DNA from: Amanita rubescens
Taxonomy: Eukaryota; Basidiomycota; Agaricomycetes; Agaricales; Amanitaceae
DNA length: 64,000 nucleotides
NCBI GenBank assembly: GCA_015039365.1
Contig: WION01000035.1
Coordinates: 1-64,000, forward strand
Direction: 5' to 3'
Each line of letters starts with the position of its first letter. The first letter of the stretch is position 1. Below the pieces are notes generated by a model. That model was given only the letters and a program-made list of their open reading frames with translations, had not been told where the DNA came from and searched no databases. Shown here in pieces: positions 31,967 to 43,258 of the stretch. The position numbers and the translations under genes are program-made.

Positions 31967-33991
31967 TCAACGATTTCCAAGGTTTCGTCGTGACGGTGGG
32001 GGTCCGGTAGTAGTAGTGGTGTTGCGGTTACCTGGAGGACGAGTATTTGTTCCTCGTCGTCTTCTTTCGATAAGCGGGGAAGGTTCGCCTTGTTCGAGTT
32101 GGGCGGAATCAATAGTGGTAGCGGGTGAAGCTGTAGAAATTCGTCGTTCGGGAATTTGTTCAAACGGCGTGGGCACCGACGATTGTGTTATAGCGTCTGG
32201 ATAAGTGGGGGGAGGAGTTTCCTCATGCACCGGCCCTCGGCGAATTTCTCGTCGTTGATGGTGTTCGGTAGTGTGATGCGGGGCTCCGCACATGTAACAG
32301 CCTTGAGTTCCAGGGATATCTTCTCCTTCAAAGGCTAAGTTATTCGGTTCAAATGATACTAATCGTTCAGCTGAGGGATCAGGTCCATGCAGGTGAAAGA
32401 TAGTACGACGTGTCGGATTTTCAGGAATAGGGACATCGCGTCCTTCAATTGTATGTCCGGTTTGAAGTGCGATGACGGCGGCGTCTTGGTATTCGTTACT
32501 GGTATTAGGTCTGTTGGGGTTACGATCGTTCCTCCACATGAGATTGTTAATCGTCGTTTGTAGTTGTCGTAATATAGTTATGTCCCAACCATCGGGGGTC
32601 ATCATCGGGTTGAGTCGGTCACTAAGGGTTCGAATTCGTTCGAACGTGGCATTGACGGGAGTGCGGGGAAATACAGGACGTCCGTGCATCCAGGCCATGC
32701 CAGTGTCTAAAGCGGGTTGTCGTGTCGGTTGGATGAAATGGTGACGATGTCCGGCGGTGGTAAGACGGGTTGCTTCTTCGAGGTATACGTCTCCTCGTAG
32801 ATCACAAAACCAATGAATATTATTCCAGATCATCAAAGTGATCCAGCGGTTGTGTTGCGGTTCTCGGAACCGGCGGGTGAGATTAATGATGACGTTGACG
32901 AGGGCCATCAGATCAGGGCGAACATATCTATTCAAGATGAACAGATAGTTGTTGGCAAAGGTCCAGGACGTGAACAACGTCCAGATTCGATAAAAGGCTC
33001 GTCGAATTATCGGATCGACAAAGGAGGGGATAGCGTAGTGTGTCAGAATGACGTCAATAGTAGGAATATCAGGTGCAGGCACATTAAAATTGTCGTCGTT
33101 GACAGAAGCGTGCTGAAATAAGAACCTAGGAATAGGTCCTTCGGCAGGGAGCCTAGGCGCTGGGCTCATAGATCGAGTATAGGTTTCCCTCATTAAATCT
33201 AATGGGGTGTAAAGGGGTCTTGGTGACGGGGTATTTTCCGGGAAGACAATAGGGATCGAGATGGGGTTGACGAGTCTTTCATTGATTTCGTCGTCGGTGA
33301 TGGCGTTAGCAGTGACAACATCAAGTTCGGCGGCGACAGCATTAGCGGCAGCAGAGATGGCGGCAGTGGTTGCAGCATTAGTGGCGGCAATGGTCCTTGC
33401 TCTTTCAAGGTAGTTGTCTACGAGTTCTTCGTCGATGGGAGGAATTCCCATAGTAAAGGCGGTGGTGTTGAACATAAGTAGTCCTTCTCGCATGATCCGG
33501 ATATCTTCGGGGGTAGTATCGGGACGTGGTCCGCGTGCATAGGTGATGACCATTTGGTCTCTGGTGGCGAATACTTGAGCTACCATTTCCTGCATCTCAA
33601 GTGGCACAGGAGTATTAGAGGGAATAGCGTTCCCCATATCTGTGACGTTTCGCATTAGTTCTTCTATCATAGAAGCGTTTGATGGTGGGAAGGTATAAGA
33701 TGAGTTAGAAGATAAAGAATCTTCATCTCGTGGTATGAATTCCTCGTCAGAAGGAATTATAGGGAACCATTCTGTACCGATGGACGTATAATGTAACATA
33801 CAGATGGGAGGAGGAATTGGCAATGGCGTGGGCGATTCCTCTCTAGAAGGGGTCGGAGGGATGGTTTCCTCGACGACCGTTGAAGTGGCTGGAGTAGCAG
33901 CGGCGGACAGGTTGTTAATGGGGGAGGACATGGTTTCAAGAACGGCGTTTTCGTGATTTACGAGTAGTGGGGATAATTGCTGTGATTCCAT
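31967..33991 (-). CDS. Third ORF of retroelement A (unknown function, zinc-knuckle-like)
   Basis: A 674-aa intact frame that starts inside the end of pol (56-bp overlap with the frame ending at 33,936) and occupies the position of an envelope gene, but shows no signal peptide or convincing membrane segment. The N-terminal third is Pro/Ser/Thr/acidic; an Ala-rich helix (residues ~205-230) follows; the centre contains a WNNIHWFCDLRGDVYLEE block that looks globular. Near the C-terminus CYMCGAPHHTTEHH fits a CX2CX4HX4H finger, a variant of the Gag zinc knuckle. The tail is basic with Thr/Pro. After the TGA (31,967-31,969) the same frame stays open to 31,784, so a longer version is possible. It may bind RNA or act as a Gag-like accessory. 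I know no named family. Confidence 0.75.
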   Translation of the reverse strand: MESQQLSPLLVNHENAVLETMSSPINNLSAAATPATSTVVEETIPPTPSREESPTPLPIPPPICMLHYTSIGTEWFPIIPSDEEFIPRDEDSLSSNSSYTFPPSNASMIEELMRNVTDMGNAIPSNTPVPLEMQEMVAQVFATRDQMVITYARGPRPDTTPEDIRIMREGLLMFNTTAFTMGIPPIDEELVDNYLERARTIAATNAATTAAISAAANAVAAELDVVTANAITDDEINERLVNPISIPIVFPENTPSPRPLYTPLDLMRETYTRSMSPAPRLPAEGPIPRFLFQHASVNDDNFNVPAPDIPTIDVILTHYAIPSFVDPIIRRAFYRIWTLFTSWTFANNYLFILNRYVRPDLMALVNVIINLTRRFREPQHNRWITLMIWNNIHWFCDLRGDVYLEEATRLTTAGHRHHFIQPTRQPALDTGMAWMHGRPVFPRTPVNATFERIRTLSDRLNPMMTPDGWDITILRQLQTTINNLMWRNDRNPNRPNTSNEYQDAAVIALQTGHTIEGRDVPIPENPTRRTIFHLHGPDPSAERLVSFEPNNLAFEGEDIPGTQGCYMCGAPHHTTEHHQRREIRRGPVHEETPPPTYPDAITQSSVPTPFEQIPERRISTASPATTIDSAQLEQGEPSPLIERRRRGTNTRPPGNRNTTTTTGPPPSRRNLGNR

Positions 33992-36900
33992 GTTGTTCCT
34001 TATATTCGTTTAAGGTCTCCTCGGAATGTTCTAGGTTTTCCTCGGTTTCCCATGAATTATCAGATGTCGGATAACCTTTCCATTTGACTAAAAATTGCCA
34101 TTGGTTTCCTTTTCTTCGGTGCGAGACAATTGTCTCGATTTCGTATTCTTCTTTGTTATCTATAAGGTCTGGGGTTGGTCTAGTAAAGTTTGGACCATGT
34201 GTTTCGTTTTCATGATAAGGGGTAAGGAGTGAAACATGAAAAACGGGGTGAATCTTCCATCTTGGGGGAAGTTCAAGTTTAGCGGTGACAGGTCCTAAGA
34301 TCTTTTCGATCTTGAACGGTCCTTCTCGTCTAGGTGAGAACTTTCTTATTTGTCCTGTTTTCAGGTTTCGTGAGTCTAGCCATACCAAATCTCCTTCTTT
34401 AAATGTGGGAGATTTCCCTTTGACTCGTTGAGTCATTAGCTGTCTAGCTAATTCGTGCGCGGCGAGAGCTTCGTCTCGTATTTGCGTTAAGACCTTAAAG
34501 CGGTCTTCAGCGGCGGGTACGTTGATTCGCGGGAATGCTGTGGGGATAGCCACAGGCTCTATTCCAAACATGATTTCAAACGGCGTCATCTTGGTAGATT
34601 GATGTATCCGTTGATTGTGCGCGAATTCTGCTAATGGCAGATGATCTTTCCATTGTTTTGGATGATCAACGCAGTATAATCGGAGGTAGGTTTCTAGCTC
34701 CTGATTGAGTCGTTCCGATTCTCCGTCAGTTTGCGGATGAAAGGCGGTCGACTTTCTATGATTCAATTCCGAAGATCTTGCAGATTTCTTCGAAAACTTT
34801 AGAGGTAAATTGTGGTCCTCTATCAGAGATGAGGGTTGTCGGTAACCCGTATCGTTTGTAAACATCGTTAATGTAAGAGTTGGCGGTATCCATAGCGGTA
34901 AAAGATTTTTTGCATGGTATGAATATTACGCCCTTTGTTAAGCCTTGATCGACCACGGTCAAAACAGAATCAAAACCGTCGATAATTGGCAGATCTGTGA
35001 TGAAGTCCATTGAAACTTGTTCGAATGGGCGTGTGGCGTGGGATTTAATAGGCATCAAACCCGGTGTGATCGGATGTGTATTAACCTTCATTTGTTGACA
35101 TAAGGCACAGCCTTCGACCCATTTAGATACGGTCGTTGTCATTCCAGGCCAATAATAGTCGCGGTGGATAAGCTCTAGTGTCTTCAATCGTCCAGGGTGA
35201 CCCATAACTACGGGGTCAGTGATGTGACTTGATTATTTCGTTTCGTAATTCTTCGTTTTGAGGAACATAAATGCGTCCTTGATAACGAATGATGTTGTTA
35301 TCGTTCTTCCAGTCATTAAACTTTGATCGGAGGGGTAGTTTTCCGTGCTTGAGACCGTCGATTACAACTTTAGCAAATTTATCTTGTGGCAATAATTCGG
35401 TGATTTTGTCTGCCCAAGATACATTGATCGCGGCGATAACCATGTCATCAGAGATCATGGTTTGTGGGATTTCTTTTGCTTTTGCCTCTTCTTCGTTAAT
35501 ATGGTCAGGGCGTCTCGATAAAGCGTCTGCCTGAATAAGTTTTGATCCAGGGACATGTTCTAACTTGATATCAAATTCCGTGATTTCTTGCCACCAGCGT
35601 GACTGTCTGGCGGTCATCTTCTGCGGATGTTTGTAATATGATAAATTCTTATGATCGCAGTGGATCATAATCGTATGTGGGCTTCCTTTAAGAAGGTGTC
35701 TCCAGGTTTCAAACGCTTTCTTTATTGCTAATAACTCGCGATCGTATACTTGATATCTTTGTTCGGTATCGCTTAACCGATGACTGATAAATCCGCATGG
35801 GTGCAGTTCTCCATCAGATCCCCGTTGTTTCAGGACGGCTCCTACCGCCCAGTTTGACGCATCGGTCTCTAATAAAAACGGTTTCGTTGGATCTGGCATA
35901 ACTAGAACCGGTTCTTCTAGGAATTTCTCCTTTAACAGTGTCAAATGCTTTCTGACATTCTGCATCCCATCGGAAGGGAACTGTTTTCTTCGTAAGTTCC
36001 GTGAGCGGAGCTACTATTTCGGCGTAAGTTTCCTATGAATTTCCTGTAAAAGTTCGCGAACCCTAGAAATGACCGTATTTGTTTAACAGTTTTCGGTTCG
36101 GGCCATTTGCTGATTCCAGCGAGTTTTACGGGGTCCATCATGATCTTTCCTTCTTTGACGATCATCCCAAGGAATTCGACTTCCTTGGCGACGAATTTAC
36201 ATTTTTCCAGTTTCAGGAACAGATCGTTTTCTTTCAGCCGTTGTAAGACTTGCTTAGTGCGCTCCCTCGTTTCTTCCTCGTTCGCTCCATATATCAACAT
36301 ATCGTCAATATAGACGACTAGCCATCCTTCGGCTATCATGTCACGGAAGTATTCGTTCATCATCGTTTGAAATGTTGACGGTGAATTGCATAATCCAAAG
36401 AGCATTACAGTAGGCTCGAAGAGACCACGGTTCGTCGTGAACGCGGCTTTCCATTCGTCGCCTTTCTTTATTCGCACATTATTGTAACCCCATCGGAGGT
36501 CTAACTTGGAGAAGTATTTTGCTTTTCTTAGTTTTAATAATAAGTCGGATACTAAAGGAAGGGGATAGGCATTCCGTTTTCGTCCAGCTATTGATGTATC
36601 GGTAATCTTGGCAGGGTCTCAACTCTCCTTTTTCTTTCTTTGCAACGTAAAAGAAAGGAGACGCTTGCGGAGATTGTGATGGTCGAATATAACCTTTTTT
36701 GAGTTGTTCGTCGACCCATTTATTCATTAGCTGTTCTTCATGGATTGATAACGGGTAGTTCTTCGCCACTTTAGGTTTAAACCCTTCTTTCAGATCTATC
36801 GCATGATCCCATTGTCGTGAAGATGGGAAATCGTTCTGACGTCTGTTTATCAAAAACTCTTCTCCATTTGTCATATTCAGGGGGTAATTCTACTTTCGTA

Positions 36901-37540
36901 GATTTATCTTCGTGTTCATGTGCGAGCGCTTGAGACGCTGATGTTTTCGCTTGGATCCAAAGGTGATCAGTCTCGAGATCCTCGTCCTCATCTGCGTCCA
37001 ATTCTTCTTCTTTTTGGATATACTGAAGATACATTTCGGTTTCATCGTCGTAATCAAACGTAGTTTCTTCTTCCGGATTCGATCTTCCTTTCGTCGGGGA
37101 ATCTAACTGTTCCTTCAGACCAATCTATTCTGGGGTTGATTTCTCGGAGCCAAGGTAATCCTAGTATCAGTCGTTGATCGCCTAGTCGTGTGACATAAAA
37201 CCAGTCTTTAAACCGGTTGTCTTCGATGTTATAGCTTATCTGGATTTTATACCGTATAGTCTCCAGACTTGTTATTTGTTCCGTCCACATTTCGCACTGG
37301 GATGGGTTTCTTTAAGCGAGTGATTTCGTTCCAATTGACGAGTGAGCTATCGACGAATTTTCCTTGTGCGCCTGAGTCGATAAGGGCTTTGGTTTCAGCG
37401 GTTTTTAGATTCGAACATTTGGTAATGGGAATGGTGATTTTATTTCTGGATATAGAAGATACTGTTACACCATTTATACATAGTTGTTCGTCTTCAGAGA
37501 CGACGGACGCTGATTCATCGTCGTCTCGTTCTAAAAACCC
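33936..37540 (-). pseudogene. pol: Pol of retroelement A: protease, RT, RNase H, integrase, chromodomain (frameshifted)
   Basis: Reached by a -1 slip at 37,540-37,534. In order on minus: protease with DSG (about 37,378-37,370) and LILGLPWLREINPRIDW; reverse transcriptase with [33 protein letters not shown] and catalytic YIDD (about 36,313-36,302); RNase H with LLETDASNWAVGAVL and VYDRELLAIKKA; integrase zinc finger (HPGRLKTLELIHRDYYWPG...CALC), catalytic Asp residues in SMDFITDLP and ISDRGPQFTS and Glu in TDGESERLNQ; chromodomain QFLVKWKGYPTSDNSWETEENL (near 34,090-34,030). Single-base frameshifts occur near 37,255, 37,080, 36,850, 36,590, 36,020, 35,210 and 34,790, so no full Pol can be made as written. 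Confidence 0.92.
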
Positions 37541-39330
37541 TTTTTGTTCAATTTTCGGCGGGCACTACGTGGTAATGTTTTCGCCATTTCTCGTATGACG
37601 GCGATTCTCTGGTCTTCGTCGTTTTCACTGTTGGATTCTTCACTTGACGAGCCACTGTCGTCTTCATCGCTATCCGCATCCAGCGCTCTGATTCTTTTTC
37701 CTTTTCCTTTCCCTTTGTTGCGGTTATTATTTCGGCCGCGTGGTTTTCCTCGAAATTGTCCTCTAGGGGCTGCCCTTCCTCGTGAATTCCCAAGGTTTTG
37801 TCGTTTCTTTTTGGGATTAGGGCAGTCCGAGATTAAATGTCCTGTTTTTCCGCATCCATAGCATACAGCGGTTTTTACCCATTCCATGGAGGTTTCAGCA
37901 ATCTGCATTTGTCGCGCTTGTCGGTTTAATTCTAGTACAGCCTCGTCGACTTCCATTTTGTCATCAAACTCTTTTACTTGGCCAAAAGTGGAGAATAAGG
38001 TGTTCGCCACTTCTATGTCAAGGATACGAGTTCGTAATGATTTATAGGTTGTCGGGGCACCTCCTAGTCGTAGTTTTTCTCGTAAGGTATTTGGTAATCC
38101 TAAAACTAAGAGATGACATTTCGTCGTATCGTCAGTGATTTTGGCTAAATTGATGTCTCGATCGACGCGCGCAATATATTGATTAATTGATTGCTTTGGG
38201 AGTTTTCTCCATGTGAGTAATCTGTGCATGGCTAGTCCTGCTTCGTCTACTTGTCCCCAATCTTCTTTCAGTTCTTTAATAAAAGCATCATAGTTGGCGT
38301 ATTTTGTCGTTTCGGCGTCATATTCAGTTATTTTGTTGTCGCGCCATTGTTGAGCGTTGCCATCAATATGATACATAATGAACTGTATCTTATCTTGAGC
38401 ATCCGTCATTTTATTCATTTTCATGAATAATTCGGCTTTCGCTATGAACGGATTGAGATATTTTCGATCTCCTTCGAACGGTTTAGGAGGTTTGATCTTC
38501 GGTAGATCTGACCTTGGTTCGGTCCGGGGTCCTGATCCACTCATATCTCGTTCTTTTCCTTTTCTAGAAGGAAATGGGTTGATTGGTGGGGTAAACAAGT
38601 ATGGGAATACGACAGGGGGTAATGGTGCGGGTCGTGTAGCTTCGAGTTTAGATTCGGCTGCAAGGGATAAGGAAGCGATGAGTTGGGCTGAGATTTCAGT
38701 CTTCAACTCGTTGTTCTACTGTGGGTATAACAACGTCTTCGGTTCCAGGTGCGTATTCAAGTTTATCTTGGGATTCTTCTTCTTTCTCTTGTTCAGAGGG
38801 GGAATCTTTATTGTCTTCTTTATCGGACTCTCCTGACGGTTCAGCGCTTTCTCTGTAAGTGAACGTGTGGTGATGCAACGGGAGTTTCTTGGCTAGTGGT
38901 TAAGGTTTCTGGTTCGTTCGCTTTCTTCCAACGTTGTAGCGCAGTTCGTGTTAACTCCTCTTTTCCTCCTATGAAGGGTTCTCCTTCAAAGTATTCGTCT
39001 CTAATAAAGTACGGTTCTTCTCGTGTTTCCGATTCAGTGGCGTACCAACGTTTACTTCCTTCGTGAAAGGCAAGTTTGCGTTCGTTTAGATATAATTCTC
39101 CTTCGAACGGGAAGGATTGATTTGGTGGTCTTCCAAGTTTTTGTTTTACCCAAAATTGGTGACCTGGTACGGGTTTTCCTGAAGCGGTATAACACCAGCC
39201 GTTTTCTCGTTTATCCCAATGAATGGAATGTTCGTCGAGATAATAGAGATGGTCAAGGGGATTTCGTTTGGCGTTATTCGGAGGGGTACTTTTAGATTGT
39301 CGTGGAGCAATGGTGAATGATGGGAGGTGA
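37531..39330 (-). pseudogene. gag: Gag of retroelement A (zinc knuckle intact, N-terminal part frameshifted)
   Basis: The frame from about 38,706 to the TAG at 37,531 has a capsid-like region (KPFEGDRKYLNPFIAKAELF, INQYIARVDRDINLAK), one zinc knuckle CYGCGKTGHLISDC (near 37,864-37,823) and a basic Arg/Gly/Lys tail followed by an acidic Ser/Glu stretch. Upstream, in-frame pieces continue through 38,878-38,696 (acidic) and to about 39,330 (HWDKRENGWCYTASGKPVPG) with frame changes near 38,870 and 38,700, so the start codon is uncertain. The stop coincides with the slippery site used to enter pol. Confidence 0.85.
37534..37540 (-). promoter_or_regulatory. -1 frameshift slippery site, gag-pol of retroelement A
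   Basis: On minus the gag frame ends AAG GGT TTT TAG, so the heptamer G GGT TTT lies directly before the stop; the -1 frame continues TTA GAA CGA GAC into protease. The same heptamer is used by retroelement 1. Confidence 0.75.
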
Positions 39331-39359
39331 GAGCGTTAAAGCTATCGTGCTCGGAGAGG

Positions 39360-39370
39360 AGTCTAGTTTT
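39360..39370 (-). promoter_or_regulatory. Putative self-priming primer-binding site of retroelement A
   Basis: Two bases inside the 5' LTR end, the minus strand reads AAAACTAGACT. Its exact 11-nt complement AGTCTAGTTTT lies in the 5' LTR at 39,538-39,528, 33 nt after the start of a TATATAA box (39,571-39,565), where transcription should begin. This matches the Tf1/sushi arrangement in which the RNA 5' end primes reverse transcription. No TGG-type tRNA primer site is present. Confidence 0.75.
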
Positions 39371-39372
39371 AT

Positions 39373-39794
39373 TGTTACGTTTGTTCGTTCACTGATAAGT
39401 CAAGCCTATCAGGTACCGTAGGTTCCTCAAGGGAGTTCCGGCACTTAAGAATCGTTCAAAGTATAAGAGTGTTATCGGATAAGTCCTCAAGGGAACTTAG
39501 ACGATAACGAGACAGATTTTGACTGTTAAAACTAGACTAAGGTCTAGTCGTATATTTGCGTGATTTATATAGTACAAAGTACATACGTAAATATGGTAAG
39601 TATATATGCATGTGATAATGAAAACGGTTGCATGTGATAATGAAACGGTTATCATGTGAAAACGAACATACATGTGATAAAGATAGTTGGCATATGATAA
39701 ACGATGAATGTTCCGGAAGGAACGCATATGCAAATAACGACATAGGAGGGATGATAAGATAAGAAAAGATAGGCCATGACGTACGTTTGTAACA
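39373..39794 (-). repeat. 5' LTR of retroelement A
   Basis: 422 bp; nearly identical to 31,285-31,726. TATA box at 39,571-39,565 and inferred RNA start near 39,538 on minus. Confidence 0.95.
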
Positions 39795-39816
39795 GCTTCA
39801 GCCTGCCAGTAACATC

Positions 39817-40819
39817 ATGACCGAACCAAACCGCCGCATGCCCATCCGAACGAACAAGGAGGCACCCTGCTTCCGAGGTACTGCTGCTGGCCTTGAGAGA
39901 TACCTCGAAGATATCAAGGTGATCTGCAAGGATAGACAACACTCCAGAGATGCTGAGCTGATCAAATGGGCCGTCTACTATACCGATGAGAAATCTTCCG
40001 AGATCTGGAGCCGCTCAAGACACGCTATCAGATCCGAAAACTTGGGACGCATTCAAGAAAGCAATTTCTGAGATCTACCGGGAATGCGGACATGTACATG
40101 ATGCTTGCCTCACAGCATGTCATGCAGTGCTTTCCGATGAGGTACTGAGCTGTTCCGGAAAATTCCCTGTGATACTCAGCAAGGGCTGTCTCTGATGCAA
40201 CATTTTGCGCTGAGAAGCGGTTGGAAACGGCATGTAGTGCTGCAATAGTGTGGCGGCGATCGGGCTGTGCCTCAGTCCTGAGCTCCAACCCGACACCACT
40301 ACTTGGCTCACAATCAAATGCCCGGACGTCCACCCCAATGACGGCTATGATCTAAAGGACATGAATAGTGCTGCACAATTCATTATCAGCTCAAGGTCTG
40401 CTATAGCCTTGCTCGCCACGACCACCCCACAAGCTCTGATGCCTCCAACACCTACCCCTACTCCCCCTCCAAGCACTGCCTTCGCTCCGAGCACAGCTTC
40501 CACCCATCTCCTTAGCGGATGTGTTTTCTGTGGAGATATCAGCCATTGGACAGCCTGGTGCCATATCAGGGATGAATACACTAGGCAAGGGAAGATTAAA
40601 ATAGTTGATGGACGGATTCAATTTTTGGACGGCAATGAACTGAATGCATTCCAATACTGCCACTTTGGACAATGGTTCAAAGAACGCATTGATGTATGGC
40701 TGCTGAGGTACACACAGCCAACCGCTCCGAAGCAATTTGTGTCCTCCAACTACTTCCTGGAAGCTCTAGACCACACCTGTTACAAACACGGTACAGACTC
40801 CTACATTATGATTACATGA
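39817..40819 (+). pseudogene. gag: Gag of retroelement B, with an internal inverted segment
   Basis: The first frame (start 39,817) reads APCFRGTAAGLERYLEDIKV and continues after a frameshift near 40,013 as TWDAFKKAISEIYRECG. From about 40,090 to 40,245 the gag-like sequence ALAEYHREFSGTAQYLIGKH is read on the opposite strand. From 40,250 the + strand resumes (TTTWLTIKCPDVHPNDGYDL) and ends with a CCHC knuckle CVFCGDISHWTAWC followed by GKIKIVDGRIQFLDGNEL, a pattern common in agaric Gag proteins. The gene is dead. Solo LTR C cuts its 3' end. Confidence 0.65.
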
Positions 40820-41298
40820 CACGTCAGACATGCTTACTTTTTCGTATATGCCTACCCCTTGTCCAATCCCCATTATGTTCACCACATACGGACCGCCTCG
40901 TTCCCTTATCGATCCCCACTCCATTTACCCTATGCCCAACCCCTTGCTCATACGTGTACCATCCCTTATGCCCCCTGTTCCACCTATACTTGTTATCGCC
41001 TTTGTTCTACTTACAGTACAGCTGTGTTTCTGTACATGTACATATATAAGATCAATGTACTGTAACGTCGAACCTTAAGTTCGACTTAGTTTGTCTTTTC
41101 AATATCATCTCATCTCACCTAAAGAACGTCATTCACACTCCGTTCATTATTGCTCTCAAGTATAAGACTCCTCCTAGTCGTCTTATCACTTAGCTTATTC
41201 GTTCACCTATTGTTTGACTTGTCTGTTGGACTTAGTCTACTTTGTCAAGCGCTCTTAGAGTGGACACATTGTAGGTGGAGATTGACGTGATCATAACA
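40778..41298 (+). repeat. Solo LTR C with 5-bp target duplication
   Basis: 521 bp from tgttacaaacacgg to gatcataaca, flanked by acacc at 40,773-40,777 and 41,299-41,303. It holds a TATA box (catatataag, near 41,041). It shares the TGTTAC...AACA ends with LTR A but not its body, so it is a different family. Confidence 0.85.
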
Positions 41299-43258
41299 AC
41301 ACCAGAATGCATACCACCGTACGGCAACAGGGAGTGATATGCTCGTTTGCCGTTCATGGGCCGCGTTTGCCGAATGTTCCGCGAGTTGTTTGCACAAATG
41401 TCCCCGGTCACCAGTCACTCGGGCCACCGCTCTGCGAGGCCTTTTCAAGACCAAGAGCTATGCGGTCCAAGCTTCTGGGACGAGGTGAGTTCCTCGTCTG
41501 TCTTCTCCTCAAGCGACGGACTGAGATGGCTACTGGACATGGTACAGCTTTGAGCGCTAGATGGGAAGGGAATGGTCAGGTTGACTTGGGGAGAATTTGT
41601 GTCAGTGTTCCTTCTCTTTCCGTTCTACTCAACCAAGACTCATTCTAATAGCCTCATTCCATTCCCTGCCAGCTCGGACGACCTCGGGAACTTCACGAGC
41701 AGTGACTCGTAAGAATTCTTCCCTACAGGGCATTAACTGTGCCAGCTTTTGAGCGATCTGTCCCGGGTGTGGTGAGTCTAGTTCACTTGCCATAGATATA
41801 TTACTGACGATGCAGGAATCACGTTGTCTCAATACTGCCTCAATGGATGGCTTTGGCTCATCCGCAAGTGGACACGGCTGGAAATGAAGGGATGAGCAAA
41901 GTGGCAGGATCAGAGGGTGGCAACGTGGAGGCTATCGAGGCGCTACCAGCTCAACGACCTTTCTTGGTCCAAAGACTTGGAGTTCTCGGAATTCAAGGAG
42001 TCCGGCTTCAATGAGCTCCGACGTGCCTAGTTACTTGAATTTGTCATGGTGTGTTTCGAGACTCAAGGGGGCAGTTCCAGTTGCTGATAGCCCCAGTTTC
42101 TTCGTCTTTTATGCTGCGTGAGCATTTTCCCCTCATTCAACTTATTTCATTCACATATCTGACCTTCGCTCCAGAGCTAGTACTTCGCCTACTTTCATAT
42201 ATCTGGCAACTACCCCTGCGACAATCCGATGGACAATTCAGCATATAGTCCAACGTCCATCTCCTGCCTTTTCCGTCTCCATGAGTGCACCCCAATGAAT
42301 TGCAACAGTAACTGGGGCTGCCTCCAGCATCAGAAAAGCAATTGCACTCGAACTAGCATTGAACGATCTAGATCAGATCACTCAACCTGAATGATGTCGC
42401 CGCTTTGGCCGAGTCACACCACGGTGTAGACACCATTTTGGTTCCAGCCTTCAGGAGATGTCTCAACTTTCCTCTGGTGAGGCACGGTGGCAAAGAGGCG
42501 CCTAACTTTCATCACATGCTTTCAATCATTTTCACCTTGGACAAATGTATTTTACAACTTATCATGTTATCTATTTACCCATTCACGCAGTTGCCTTGTT
42601 TAATGTTGAATATAATTCACAAAACAAATATTCCAAATGTAACACAATAATCATTATTGAATGTACATAAGCAGGAGGTATTCTAATTTCTGGGTCCTTG
42701 TTTGGCATTTGATATTTTATCATTGGGCTCATCAAAAAATCAAGCCAAGTGCAGAAAAACGAGCATATCACTCCCTGTTGCCATACCACCAAGCCTGTCA
42801 ATACTGAAGCACTGCAAAACATACATACGACTCCTTCAACACACATACACATTAGCACACTGCTGAATACAATCCCTAATCAATCCACACTCCCTAATAC
42901 TGCCCCCTCCGAACCCTCTGAGCCCTCCAGGCCCTCCGACGCTCCTACCACTACAACGCATGATACCACCGAGACCTCCGAGGCTTCCAATGATCCCACT
43001 GCTATGCCAATTTCTGCCACCCCGGAAACCCTTGGCGACCTCATTGCTGAAGTCTTTATCATTTCCGAGCCATCTGGCATCCCAACAGCTGCCATTCTGA
43101 GACCTGATCCTGCCAAAATTCTGACTGCCGCCCTGACCGCCTGCACAATTGAAGAAAGCAAGATGAGAAGAACCCACCCACCACTTCCCTTCTACTTCCT
43201 ATCACCATCCGATCTCCCAGACCTGACCAGGAGGTCAGTATTAAAAGTACCCAGGAGG
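41299..43258. other. Rest of retroelement B interior, no recognised gene
   Basis: Frames at 41,307-41,648 and 42,749-43,309 (Thr/Pro/Ser-rich) have no recognisable domain. The 26-bp block ggcaacagggagtgatatgc... at 41,323-41,348 recurs exactly inverted at 42,757-42,782. The stretch 42,540-42,720 is AT-rich. Confidence 0.5.

Larger units (their letters stand above)
31285..39794 (-). mobile_element. Retroelement A: full-length chromodomain Ty3/gypsy element (chromovirus)
   Basis: An 8,510-bp element read on minus. It has two near-identical LTRs (5' LTR 39,373-39,794; 3' LTR 31,285-31,726), TG...CA ends, and the exact 5-bp target duplication gcttc at 31,280-31,284 and 39,795-39,799. Order: 5' LTR, primer site, gag, protease, RT, RNase H, integrase, chromodomain, a third ORF, polypurine tract (aggagaagggc, 31,738-31,728), 3' LTR. 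The LTRs differ only by one copy of a ~21-bp repeat and one base, so the insertion is recent. Yet gag and pol contain many single-base frameshifts. Confidence 0.95.

Noticed and set aside
31967..33991. Reading the third ORF of retroelement A as an envelope gene
   Set aside because: No signal peptide, no convincing membrane helix and a zinc-knuckle-like motif instead.
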